Translations under genes and position numbers: made by a program
The notes under the pieces: model-generated
What the model was told of the DNA's origin: nothing
Seen by the model: only the letters and a program-made list of their open reading frames with translations
Databases searched by the model: none
Shown here: one piece after another, positions 1 through 7,218 of the stretch
Layout: every line of letters starts with the position of its first letter
Position numbering within the stretch: the stretch's first letter is position 1
Assembly: GCA_021205255.1 (NCBI GenBank)
Contig: JAJPXW010000090.1
Location: forward strand, 1-14,711
Length of the DNA: 14,711 nucleotides
From: Burkholderiales bacterium
GTDB lineage: Bacteria > Pseudomonadota > Gammaproteobacteria > Burkholderiales > Burkholderiaceae_F
Direction of reading: 5' to 3'

Positions 1-1
1 C

Positions 2-1153
2 TGGGATAGCTCAAATGCCAATGAACGAGCCCTGACATTGACGAACCAGGTGGAGACCCTGAAGGGAAGGCTGGAGAATGGACTGGAGAAAGAAGCGAAA
101 GGCCATCTCAAGGATTTCTTTGTAATTAAAGACGAGAATGAAAATCTTAAAGTTGAAATAAACTATGAAAACCTGCAAAAGGCCGTGGACTCCAAGGGCT
201 TCAGCGCCATCGCGTCCTCCATGGAGATGGATGCGGCCACCATCAGGCAAATCTACTACCTCAGGGATAATTCCGAAAAAGGATTCTCGTTCCTGAAACC
301 GCAGCTTGGGTACGATTCGGCAAGAGTACACTCGGACGAGTCTGTGAAGGGCAAGTTCGCGGTGGGGTTCGTCTCCACCATATTAAGAACCTATTTCGAA
401 GCCGCCTGCAAGAAGTTTGGACTAGCCACCAACTTTGCCATCCGGGAGCTCAACTCGATCGTGCTGCACATGGGCCGGGACAATTTGTACGAGGCGATAC
501 ACAACGCCTCCGGCAAGACTCTCCAGCTTCTTAAAAGTTTCGGCGTCAGGCCAGCCACGCTGGAAGCTTTGGCCGTGGAAGTCAACAGCGGCGCAAGGTT
601 AAAGGACGAGCAAAGAAAAATGCCCGTGGAGCTAGCCGCACTGGTAGTCAGGGAAGGACCCGGCAGGCCAAGAAAAATTAAGACAGAACCGGAACCACCA
701 AAGCGCCCTAGGGGAAGGCCCAAGGGAAGTAAAAACAAGAAGACCCTGGAAAAAGAAGCGCTCATGGCATCTTTACCGCCGGTGATTAAAAGAAAGCCCG
801 GCAGGCCCAAAGGGAGCAAGAACAAGAAAACTTTGGAAAGGGAAGCTCTCCTGGCCAAGCCGAAAAGAGGCCGTCCCAAGGGTAGCAAGAACAAGACGCC
901 GGAGGAAAAAGCCGCCTTGATGGCCGCTCCAAAGCGTCCCAGGGGAAGGCCCCGCAAGAATAAAGTTGCCGAGAGCGCGGCGATGCAAAACCCGCAAAGT
1001 TTGTCAACCAATACTGAACTGGAAAAAACGGTTGGCATAAACCCGACGGTATCGTCCTTGCAGTCAAATGTCGATAACAAAGCCGAATTGGATTCAACTG
1101 CCGGAATAAAACCCGATAAGGATACCGTTGGCAATCCAACGGACACTTCCTAG
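2..1153 (+). CDS. IS4/IS1634-type DDE transposase, C-terminal part with AT-hook tail (5' partial)
   Basis: The reading frame is open to the left window edge, so the gene starts outside; the TTG at 38 is only the first start-like codon, with no convincing ribosome binding site. Seen: the codons at 254-298 give Y-(2)-R-(3)-E-(6)-K, the signature around the catalytic Glu of IS4-family DDE transposases, followed by a VHSDESVKGKFAVGF stretch typical of IS1634-like enzymes. It lacks the upstream DDE Asp residues only because of the window edge. The C-terminal third is a basic tail with five GRP AT-hook cores at 662, 713, 800, 869 and 944, three inside near-identical GRPKGSKNK units, then a Thr/Ser/Asn-rich end with two imperfect repeats. 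AT hooks bind the minor groove of AT-rich DNA; a role in target or end binding is inference. The insertion sequence family is fairly sure, the exact family name is not. Confidence 0.8.
   Translation, partial: WDSSNANERALTLTNQVETLKGRLENGLEKEAKGHLKDFFVIKDENENLKVEINYENLQKAVDSKGFSAIASSMEMDAATIRQIYYLRDNSEKGFSFLKPQLGYDSARVHSDESVKGKFAVGFVSTILRTYFEAACKKFGLATNFAIRELNSIVLHMGRDNLYEAIHNASGKTLQLLKSFGVRPATLEALAVEVNSGARLKDEQRKMPVELAALVVREGPGRPRKIKTEPEPPKRPRGRPKGSKNKKTLEKEALMASLPPVIKRKPGRPKGSKNKKTLEREALLAKPKRGRPKGSKNKTPEEKAALMAAPKRPRGRPRKNKVAESAAMQNPQSLSTNTELEKTVGINPTVSSLQSNVDNKAELDSTAGIKPDKDTVGNPTDTS
713..955 (+). repeat. Imperfect tandem repeats encoding AT-hook units
   Basis: Four in-frame units, with GRP codons starting at 713, 800, 869 and 944 (spacings 87, 69 and 75 nt), encode variants of RGRPKGSKNK followed by a Leu/Glu/Ala-rich linker (TLEKEALMA, TLEREALLA, TPEEKAALMA). 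The first two units are also close at the DNA level, which points to internal duplication. The last unit diverges to GRPRKNK. Changes in copy number by slippage or recombination would alter the number of AT hooks; that is inference. Confidence 0.75.
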
Positions 1154-1604
1154 ATAGTAAATGGAAACCGCAATCTGGAAACTTCGGTGTTGAAATTACG
1201 GAACCGGCCATAGTTAAAATCCAGGTCGACCAATTGCGGCGATTACGGTTAAGAACTTACCTTAATTATGGATCTGGGAGTTTTTACGGCGTAAATGCAA
1301 TTACTATGATGTGAACGGCAGAAACCTTGAATATGCCGGATGTAAACCTAACTGGCGATTGGCAATTGTTAAGCCAGGGCAGTTACTTAAGTGCTTAATT
1401 GGTTCCTGATTGGATGTATCCTACTTTCCAGGTGAAACTCTCAAGTGCCGGGATGGAAATTCCATGTGAAGGTGGCTTGCGCCACTTTCCAGGCAGTCAA
1501 AATTCCTAGGCGATGCCAAATGGAAAAACGATAAATTCCTGTGCTAAATTGACGGAGGCAAAAATCCTATTATTTGCCTCCGGAGGATGAATTTAACGCT
1601 TTAG
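1154..1604. other. Non-coding, repeat-rich stretch: probable right end of the insertion sequence and junction
   Basis: No credible gene is present; stops are frequent in all frames. Short motifs recur: ACTTTCCAGG at 1423-1432 and 1484-1493, GGCGAT at 1238, 1354 and 1509, AAATTCCT at 1500 and 1533, and a perfect 6-bp-arm inverted repeat at 1453-1465. Hairpins lie at 1469-1488 and 1553-1582. It follows a transposase gene and precedes a decapitated flavoprotein gene, so it most likely contains the right end of the element. The exact terminus and any target duplication cannot be set because the left end is outside the window. Confidence 0.5.
1553..1582. repeat. Perfect 10-bp inverted repeat (hairpin) near the junction
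   Basis: CGGAGGCAAA at 1553-1562 is the exact reverse complement of 1573-1582, with a 10-nt loop. The right arm also forms the palindrome CCTCCGGAGG at 1577-1586. No T tract follows, so it is not a standard intrinsic terminator. It lies about 20 bases before flavoprotein similarity begins, so it could be a transposon end structure or a recombination remnant. Confidence 0.6.
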
Positions 1605-2516
1605 TCGCAAATTCAGGATGCAAAGGCTGTCATTTTGGCCTCAGGCGGTTTTGGAGATGATCCCAAGAAAGTCGAAGCCTGGGCACATAAAGATCCAGAA
1701 GGATGGAAATCCTCGGTCAATATGAATAAAACCGGTGATGGCATCCAGATGGCTTTGGATATTGGTGCACAGATGGGTCCTGTCTCTTTTGTGGGACACT
1801 ATGGAACCGAAGGAACGGGCATCAAATTTATTAGCAACCTGTACACTACCTCCTGGCAACCAGCGGCGCTTTGGGTGAATTCCGACGGCAACCGCTTCAC
1901 TAATGAAGGCGTAGCTTTCTCATTTAGCCAGGCGGCAAACGCCATCTATTCGCAATACGATCACTACGCCTGGAGCATCTTCGATGGCTCGCAAGTTAAG
2001 TACATGATGGAAAAGGGAATTGACTCCGGCATCGGCGTCATTGTTCCAGTCGGGCAGAAACTTCCGAACCTGCAAAAGGAAATAGACGAAGCTATTTCTC
2101 TTAATAGCGAAAGTTTCAAAGCGGCCAATTCCGTCGAGCAGCTAGCCAAGGAAATCAATGTGCCGGAAAAGAATCTAGCGGCTTCCATAGATCAATACAA
2201 CAAGTGGTGCGAGCAGGAGCACGATAACCAGTTCTTCAAGGAAAAAGCCTATTTGCGTCCGCTGGATACCAAGAACCTATACGCCATTAAGCTCAAGTCC
2301 TACTTCTTTAGCTCTTACGGCGGTTTAAGAACGAACAGAGACCACCAGGTTCTCGACAAGAACAACAAACCGATTAAAGGCCTTTATGCAGCAGGTCTGG
2401 AAGTCTCCGACATGGTCGGGCCGACCTACACCACTTGGTCTTCCGGCCACGCCTTTGGATTTGCTTCCTATTCTGGACGCCATGCGGCTAAGAATGCAGC
2501 CGAATCAATGAAATAA
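1605..2516 (+). pseudogene. 5'-truncated FAD-dependent fumarate reductase/flavocytochrome c-like flavoprotein
   Basis: Members of this FAD_binding_2 family reduce fumarate, urocanate or related substrates at an FAD site. Only the C-terminal part remains. Similarity starts right after an in-frame TAG (1602-1604) with AKAVILASGGFG; the N-terminal dinucleotide-binding region with GxGxxG, and any signal peptide or haem or FMN domain, are absent. Counting from the TTG at 1635, visible family features are ASGGFG (2-7), TGDG (33-36), GNRFTNE (85-91) with a likely active-site Arg, GLRTN (230-234) and GLYAAG (249-254) of the FAD fold. No ribosome binding site precedes the TTG. The remaining frame is intact to its TAA, so the truncation may be recent. 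The neighbouring transposase suggests that insertion or a linked deletion removed the 5' part. A functional short protein is unlikely because it could not hold FAD normally. Confidence 0.8.
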
Positions 2517-2536
2517 GACTCTAAATTATTAGTTCA

Positions 2537-2558
2537 AAGGGTGGTTTTAACCACCCTT
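2537..2558. terminator. Hairpin between convergent genes
   Basis: AAGGGTGGTT (2537-2546) pairs perfectly with AACCACCCTT (2549-2558), giving a compact GC-containing stem 20 nt after the flavoprotein stop and 67 nt past the plsC stop on the other strand. The T tract is weak on both strands, so efficiency is uncertain. It probably serves both directions. Confidence 0.65.
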
Positions 2559-2624
2559 CTATGTCACTTTGATAATTTTCGAAGTCTTCTTAATGCTTTC
2601 ATCCAGTCTTCGAACTGCTGGCAG

Positions 2625-3458
2625 TTAACGAGTACTCGTAATCTTTTTAAGATATTGATTCACTCTAGGATCAGACTCTATATATTTATCGCCCCATATC
2701 TCTTTTATACGAGCTCTCATCAGCTCATCGCAACGCTTTGCGACCTCATGGCGATCGAGTCCAGCGGCTGAAAATGACTCCAGGAAATGGATAGTTACTT
2801 CTCCACCAGGAGTAGTTGTCACATTCCATAAAGCCGTGAATAACGGCATCCCTGCAGCAAAAGAATACCTTTCGGTAAGTTTACCGTAGCTTGTGTAAAC
2901 AATCAGCATTGGTTGGATGGTTGCCCCGATTTCGCATGGAGCTTTAAAGAAGTTGGATTTGATAGGCAACAGGGAATTTCCAAAAGTAGTTGTGCCTTCG
3001 GCAAAAAGCCCTACGACTTCCCTTTTCTCTAAGGTTTTCTTAATGACTTCGTTGACTTCCAATATTGCCTTGCGAGACCTGCGATTAATGTAGATTGACC
3101 CTATTGCAGTCGTTATGGCACCAAAAACTGGCCACTTTGCAATTTCCGCCTTGGCAATAAACTTAGACGCACTAGAAGCCTGCAAAGTAAAAATGTCAAG
3201 AAAGGAGATGTGGTTAGCCACGGCTACCATGCCTGGAGCCTTCTCAGTTAATCCACATTCAGCGACGCTTTTTGGGAGATGCCCAACGCTCCTGTACTTT
3301 AACCCACAAAGTCGCAGAAGCAACTTGTTGTAGAAAATCTCCATGCGACCTTTGCCAGCTGCGTCTTCCCACTGGTACTTCGTACGGGCCATTAACAGCA
3401 GCCACAACGAAAAAGTCAAAAGTACGACTATGCGAATAACTCCTATTACTGCTCTCAT
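2625..3458 (-). CDS. plsC: 1-acyl-sn-glycerol-3-phosphate acyltransferase family protein (PlsC)
   Basis: PlsC enzymes move an acyl group onto lysophosphatidic acid to make phosphatidic acid at the inner membrane, the second acylation step of phospholipid synthesis. The 277-residue product has an N-terminal hydrophobic segment (about 3-23), the catalytic NHxxxxD motif as NHISFLD (82-88), a motif II region GSIYINRRSR (120-129), motif III as FAEGTTTFGN (152-161; usually FPEGTR) and a motif IV-like IQPMLIVYT (181-189). The ATG lies 2 nt after the ruvX stop with no clear ribosome binding site, which suggests translational coupling. It is the last gene of the yqgE-ruvX-plsC unit. A different lysophospholipid or ornithine-lipid acyltransferase is possible, since Ala replaces the usual Pro in motif III. 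Confidence 0.88.
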   Translation of the reverse strand: MRAVIGVIRIVVLLTFSLWLLLMARTKYQWEDAAGKGRMEIFYNKLLLRLCGLKYRSVGHLPKSVAECGLTEKAPGMVAVANHISFLDIFTLQASSASKFIAKAEIAKWPVFGAITTAIGSIYINRRSRKAILEVNEVIKKTLEKREVVGLFAEGTTTFGNSLLPIKSNFFKAPCEIGATIQPMLIVYTSYGKLTERYSFAAGMPLFTALWNVTTTPGGEVTIHFLESFSAAGLDRHEVAKRCDELMRARIKEIWGDKYIESDPRVNQYLKKITSTR

Positions 3459-3460
3459 TT

Positions 3461-3919
3461 CTAATGCGAAGAAAGAAGAAAAGTTTCCTTAAACCATTGC
3501 TCCAAAATTACTTGCGCTGCAACATCGTCAATGGTCCCTGTAGAGTCCGTGTATTCCTGAGCCTCAACGGAAGAATACCTTTCATCGGTCTCTACCGTAT
3601 AGATTTTGTACCTTCGTGAGATTTCTGCGGCAAAATTCTTACATTCTTGGGTTAATGAGTTCGGGTTGCCATCCTTGTGCCGAGGTACGCCCACAATTAC
3701 AACGCTTGGCAACCAGTCCTTTAGGATTTGCGTTACTTCGCTCCACTTCTGCTTGGCTGTTTTCCAGGAAATTACATAGAGGGGTCGAGCCGTACAAGAA
3801 ACGGAGTTGCCTACCGCCACGCCAATCCGGGCACGACCGTAATCGAAGGCAATGACGATCCCCTCTTTTCCAAGGGCATCTCGAAGAGCTTGCGGAACAT
3901 CTTTTCGAAACTCAGGCAT
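3461..3919 (-). CDS. ruvX: Putative pre-16S rRNA nuclease / Holliday junction resolvase-like protein YqgF (RuvX)
   Basis: YqgF/RuvX has an RNase H-like fold and is implicated in 5' maturation of 16S rRNA in E. coli. The 152-residue product carries the expected blocks: AFDYGRARIGVAVG (24-37) with the first acidic residue D26, VIVGVPRHKDG (74-84), TDERYSSVEA (111-120) and IDDVAAQVILEQW (130-142) with the C-terminal Asp. It is somewhat longer than the E. coli protein because of an N-terminal extension of about 15 residues. Its ATG overlaps the end of yqgE by 8 nt, so translation is probably coupled. The pairing with yqgE is conserved across many proteobacteria. Confidence 0.93.
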   Translation of the reverse strand: MPEFRKDVPQALRDALGKEGIVIAFDYGRARIGVAVGNSVSCTARPLYVISWKTAKQKWSEVTQILKDWLPSVVIVGVPRHKDGNPNSLTQECKNFAAEISRRYKIYTVETDERYSSVEAQEYTDSTGTIDDVAAQVILEQWFKETFLLSSH

Positions 3920-4463
3920 GACCTAACGAATCCGAAAACGACTTCAGCATGGAAGAATCTAGACCAAGAAGCTTTAAAGCGGCTTCATAGCGATCCTTCA
4001 AAGGCGTGTCGTAAATAATGGCGCTAGAAGCTGGTGCAGTAAGCCACGCATTTCCTGCCAGCTCATCTTCCAATTGACCAGGCGACCAGCCACTATAGCC
4101 AAGAGTGACAATGTATTTATCCGGACCTTTTCCACTAGCTATCGCATCGACGATGTCCATGCTTAACGTAACTGAAATATCAGGCAGTACCTTTTCAGTC
4201 GCCTGCCATACGCTATCTCCGTTATGAATTACCGCTCCGCTCCTTTGGCCTACCGGACCGCCCCAGTAGACGAACTGAAGAAGTTCAGGGCTATCAAGAT
4301 CCTGATTCATTAAGAGTTGTTGAATTGTCGCATCAAGTTGTTTATTAATGACAAACCCTGCTGCGCCTGTATCCTTGTGTTCTGTAATAAGAACCACAGA
4401 ATCAGAAAAATACGGATCTACCATAGTAGGGGTTGCGATCAAGAATTGACCAGTTAGATTCAC
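3912..4463 (-). CDS. yqgE: YqgE/AlgH family protein (UPF0301)
   Basis: A conserved protein without a settled biochemical role; the Pseudomonas homologue AlgH was linked to alginate regulation. The 183-residue length is typical. Hallmarks are LIATPTMVDPYFSDSVVLI (8-26), GFVINK (36-41), YWGGPVG (67-73) and LGYSGWSPGQLEDE (121-134), with AWLTAP just after. The start is a GTG at 4463-4461, preceded by GAGGGA at a good distance; the nearby ATG at 4479 is out of frame. It is the first gene of the leftward unit, and the GTG start may lower expression. A TTGACA match lies upstream on this strand (4526-4521) but lacks a good -10 partner at normal spacing, so no promoter is called. Confidence 0.93.
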   Translation of the reverse strand: MNLTGQFLIATPTMVDPYFSDSVVLITEHKDTGAAGFVINKQLDATIQQLLMNQDLDSPELLQFVYWGGPVGQRSGAVIHNGDSVWQATEKVLPDISVTLSMDIVDAIASGKGPDKYIVTLGYSGWSPGQLEDELAGNAWLTAPASSAIIYDTPLKDRYEAALKLLGLDSSMLKSFSDSLGHA

Positions 4464-4676
4464 CAGTTGCTTCCCTCATATGTTTATATTTTGTTACGTG
4501 GGTATTTTATTGGTTCTAAATGTCAATTTCTATAGCTTGGAAAATGTGAATCGTGGCATTTAAGAAATATGGTCTTTAATTTAGAAGCTTAATTTCCAAC
4601 TGTAGGATTCTCTTTCCAGCCATTTAAAATCCTCCGTTTAGCAAAATCTTTAAACAAGGGAAGGAAAGTCACGGAA

Positions 4677-5117
4677 ATGTTTGAATTTTCAGAAACTTTA
4701 GCGGACGCCTTAGCGCCTATTACGCTGATTTCGGGAGTAGGACTTCTCCTTGTTTCCATGTCTAACAGATATGGCCACGCCACGACGCGTATCCGCGATC
4801 TTTTAGCCGAAAGCGAAGAGCATCCCGATGAAATCGACGAGGAACTGGAAAATTCAATCCGTCTAATTTTTAGACGTGCGGTTCTGCTAAAAAATGGAGT
4901 TATGACAGTAGCCCTTTCCGCCGCATTCAGTAGCTTGCAGGTTTTATTCATCATTCTCGAGCATCTATTTAATATAAATCTCGACCTCTGGAAGTCCATG
5001 ATGCTACTCGTTTCCGTCATCTTCATCGTGATCGGCAGTTGCATCTATGTAGCCGAAGTTTCTTCTTCAACTAACGCCCTTGCCTTGCGTGTCCACCAAC
5101 ATGACCGTCCGGAGTAG
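4677..5117 (+). CDS. DUF2721 family membrane protein (copy 1)
   Basis: A small integral membrane protein of unknown function. The 146-residue product shows the family layout: an N-terminal hydrophobic segment ending in ISGVGLLLVSMSNRYGHATTRIRDLL (starting at residue 18), an acidic linker (about 44-58), a basic stretch FRRAVLLKN (65-73), then two further membrane segments (about 75-95 and 106-128). The ATG at 4677 is preceded by AAGGAAAG. It lies 11 nt before a paralogue with the same ISGVGLLL core, so the two are an obvious tandem duplication and probably form one transcript. About 210 nt separate it from the divergent yqgE; that gap is AT-rich with no promoter I can defend. Confidence 0.8.
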   Translation: MFEFSETLADALAPITLISGVGLLLVSMSNRYGHATTRIRDLLAESEEHPDEIDEELENSIRLIFRRAVLLKNGVMTVALSAAFSSLQVLFIILEHLFNINLDLWKSMMLLVSVIFIVIGSCIYVAEVSSSTNALALRVHQHDRPE

Positions 5118-5128
5118 AGGAAATCAGC

Positions 5129-5572
5129 ATGCTTAACATCGAATACGCCGCCACGCTTGCAAACGCCTTGACCCCAATTACTCTAATTTCAGGCGTTGGA
5201 CTTCTTCTACTCGGTATGTCGGCTCGCTATACGCACACCACAGACCGTGTAAGGGATCTATTGAAAGAAAGAAGGAAGATACGGCCTAGGCGTGATCCGA
5301 AACTAGAAAGATCAATTACTCTAATCTATGAGAGAACACATCTCTTAAAGAACGCCATTCTTGCGGTAACTATTTCGGCGGCTTTAAGTGGTTCATTAGT
5401 GCTAGTTACTATTCTTGAGCACTTCCTAGATCTCGATTTAGATGTGTGGAAAGCCACTATTCTTCTAACGGCAGTCGTCTTTATCGTATTGTCTACGCTG
5501 TTTCTAGTTATCGAAGTTCATCTTTCCTTAAAAGCTTTGAGGATCACCATTCATGATCATTTCCGCTCATAG
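5129..5572 (+). CDS. DUF2721 family membrane protein (copy 2)
   Basis: A paralogue of the gene just upstream, 147 residues, sharing PITLISGVGLLL, SxRYxHxTxRxRDLL, the LLKN turn, ILEH and the LDLDxWK stretch before the last membrane segment. The loop after the first membrane segment is strongly basic here (ERRKIRPRRDPK, 47-58) whereas copy 1 is acidic at the same place, so the copies have diverged in charge and may pair or have split roles; that is inference. A clear AGAGG ribosome binding site precedes the ATG. The function of the family is unknown. Confidence 0.8.
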   Translation: MLNIEYAATLANALTPITLISGVGLLLLGMSARYTHTTDRVRDLLKERRKIRPRRDPKLERSITLIYERTHLLKNAILAVTISAALSGSLVLVTILEHFLDLDLDVWKATILLTAVVFIVLSTLFLVIEVHLSLKALRITIHDHFRS

Positions 5573-5641
5573 CGGTTAACCTCTCCCCTCCTTCTAAGGG
5601 TTTATATGCATAATAATGGACAGTTTAATTAGGAGGGCATC

Positions 5642-6421
5642 ATGTCCGATAACACAATCACTGATAAGCCTGATCCTCTCTCTGGAGTAACAGGCGATCG
5701 TGTACTCAAAGAACTTATTATCCCGCTTAAGGAGCGCACTGGCTCCATGATCGGGTGGGGCATTTTCTGCATTGTTCTTGGCGTACTTGGATTGATCTAT
5801 CCATTTGCGTTCGCTTCATTCGTAACTATTTTCCTCGGCGCCATGCTATTTGTTAGTGGCATAACTGGAATAGTTATCTTCTGGCGTGCCCATGGATGGA
5901 AGCCACGTACTGGATCAATAATCCTAGCTATACTGACCACAGTCTGCGGTCTGCTCTTTATGCTCTATCCAGTACCGACAGATGAGACACTAGTTCTATT
6001 CCTGGCTTCTTACTTTATTGCCGCAGGTCTTGTAAAGGCATGGATTGCCTTTACAAACATGAAAGCTAAACATTGGGGTCTTTTACTGCTCTCCGCCATT
6101 ATTTCTATCATTCTTGGTGGATGCCTATGGTGGGGTTGGCCTCTTACTGCTCCTTATATCTTCGGTGTGTTTATCGCTATCGAACTTATATTTGATGGCT
6201 GGACAGTCGTTCTTGTCGGCATGAAAGTTCGTCAGTTCAATAAGGACCAGGCCAGTATCGTAGTAACTGAAACAGTAGGTCCTGCCACTGCAGCAGCAGC
6301 CTCAGCTCCAACAGCTCCAGTAGCCCCTGCTCCTCAGGCACCGCAGGCACCACAGGCACCACAGGCACCAACTTCCGGCTCAACTCCTACTACGCCTCCA
6401 ACAAATCCGCCTACAGCTTAG
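5642..6421 (+). CDS. HdeD-like (DUF308) membrane protein with Pro/Ala-rich C-terminal tail
   Basis: HdeD of E. coli is an inner-membrane protein tied to acid resistance at high cell density; most DUF308 homologues are uncharacterised. The 259-residue product has about six membrane segments (roughly 36-52, 58-80, 90-109, 116-136, 146-163 and 170-194) in the paired repeats typical of the family, including LGVLGLIYPF (46-55) and LGAMLFVSGITGI (65-77). Residues after about 210 form a low-complexity Ala/Pro/Thr tail with four QAP units. The start is well supported by AGGAGGG 5 nt before the ATG. The gene lies 69 nt after the DUF2721 pair and may be co-transcribed. Membership is fairly sure; a role in acid stress is only suggested by family. 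Confidence 0.82.
   Translation: MSDNTITDKPDPLSGVTGDRVLKELIIPLKERTGSMIGWGIFCIVLGVLGLIYPFAFASFVTIFLGAMLFVSGITGIVIFWRAHGWKPRTGSIILAILTTVCGLLFMLYPVPTDETLVLFLASYFIAAGLVKAWIAFTNMKAKHWGLLLLSAIISIILGGCLWWGWPLTAPYIFGVFIAIELIFDGWTVVLVGMKVRQFNKDQASIVVTETVGPATAAAASAPTAPVAPAPQAPQAPQAPQAPTSGSTPTTPPTNPPTA
6335..6370 (+). repeat. Four copies of a 9-bp tandem repeat (QAP codons)
   Basis: CAGGCACCR is repeated four times in frame near the 3' end of the HdeD-like gene, the first copy ending in G and the rest in A. Near-perfect copies at the DNA level suggest recent slippage, so the tail length may vary between strains. In-frame 9-bp changes would keep the protein open. Confidence 0.85.
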
Positions 6422-6444
6422 TAACGCAATTTGTTGATTAACAC

Positions 6445-6474
6445 TTAAAAGGGCACGTCCACGTGCCCTTTTAA
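6445..6474. terminator. Strong bidirectional intrinsic terminator
   Basis: TTAAAAGGGCACGT (6445-6458) pairs with ACGTGCCCTTTTAA (6461-6474), a perfect 14-bp match with A-rich and T-rich outer ends that give a U tract on either strand. It lies 24 nt after the HdeD-like stop and about 80 nt past the stop of the convergent LysE-family gene, so it can end both transcripts. Confidence 0.9.
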
Positions 6475-6554
6475 TTGTCTACGATTTCGATCAGTCGACC
6501 TTATAGCATCCAGAGGAGAAAGGTTATATCGGCGCCCATTTCCTTTCATTTACT

Positions 6555-7181
6555 CTATTCAACTGCAAAAACAAGATTAGCGGCAAGTAATACAAAAATA
6601 GTCGCTCCTGTTCTATTGATCCAACGCTGTACTTCTGGGGAAGAAACTTTTCTTCTGACCATTTCGGCAAAGATAGCGCATGCCCCGAAAACCAAGACTG
6701 TAGCTCCGATAAAAGTGATTCCCATGATGATCATTTGCAAGGGATAGCTATATTTATCGGATACGAACTGAGGAAAGAAAGCCAAGAAGAAAACAATGAC
6801 CTTGGGATTCGTCAGATTCATGATGAACCCTCGTCTCCACCAGGTCCAGAAAGTCATAGGTTTCTTCGTCACGCCAGTCTTTTCTTCTAATGAGGCTGCT
6901 GGTGCTTTCCAAGCTAGAACCGCAAGATACACAAGGTACGCTGCTCCAGCAATCTTGAGGATTAAAAAAGCTGAAGGCGATGCTCTAATAAGTGCAGAAA
7001 CTCCGATGGTGACTAGGAAAGTATGTATCAGTAATCCTGAGCAAAGACCGCTGATAATCTTAAACCCCGCAGTCCGCCCGTAAATAACGGACTGCATGAG
7101 TACAAAGATATTATCCGGCCCCGGAGCTAAGGAAATAATGATCGATGCTATGGCAAATGCAACCCACTGCTCAAAAACCAT
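6555..7181 (-). CDS. LysE/RhtB family amino-acid (or metabolite) exporter
   Basis: Members of the LysE superfamily export amino acids such as lysine, threonine, homoserine or leucine across the inner membrane using the proton gradient. The 208-residue product has the usual length and signatures: APGPDNIFVL (19-28) after the first membrane segment, KIAGAAYLVYLAVLAWK (76-92) and RGFIMNLTNPKVIVFFLAFFPQF (from 117), with about six membrane segments. The ATG is preceded by AAGGA at a normal distance. An inverted repeat that could be an operator lies about 40-55 nt upstream. The substrate cannot be read from the sequence. No linked LysR-type regulator gene is present. Confidence 0.9.
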   Translation of the reverse strand: MVFEQWVAFAIASIIISLAPGPDNIFVLMQSVIYGRTAGFKIISGLCSGLLIHTFLVTIGVSALIRASPSAFLILKIAGAAYLVYLAVLAWKAPAASLEEKTGVTKKPMTFWTWWRRGFIMNLTNPKVIVFFLAFFPQFVSDKYSYPLQMIIMGITFIGATVLVFGACAIFAEMVRRKVSSPEVQRWINRTGATIFVLLAANLVFAVE

Positions 7182-7218
7182 TGCGTACTATCCTTATCCA
7201 AGTTATCTCAATAACCTA

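Noticed and set aside
713..955. Regularly spaced repeats that could look like a CRISPR array
   Set aside because: Units are unequal in spacing, in frame, and encode AT-hook motifs; there is no constant repeat with unique spacers.
391..1146. Long open frame on the minus strand opposite the transposase tail (251 codons)
   Set aside because: It is the antisense of a repetitive Lys/Arg/Pro-coding region, gives low-complexity Leu/Phe/Pro sequence and has no family features.
2578..2614. Inverted repeat TTCGAAG/CTTCGAA after plsC
   Set aside because: Short arms, a 23-nt loop and no T tract; the better terminator candidate is at 2537-2558.
2628..2639. 12-bp perfect palindrome ACGAGTACTCGT
   Set aside because: It is inside the last codons of plsC with no flanking structure; probably chance.
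3616..4018. Plus-strand frames opposite ruvX and yqgE
   Set aside because: They are shadows of strongly supported genes on the other strand and carry no recognisable domain.
4464..4676. Divergent promoters between yqgE and the first DUF2721 gene
   Set aside because: A TTGACA match exists on the minus strand (4526-4521), but no -10 box lies at an acceptable distance; nothing convincing was found on the plus strand.
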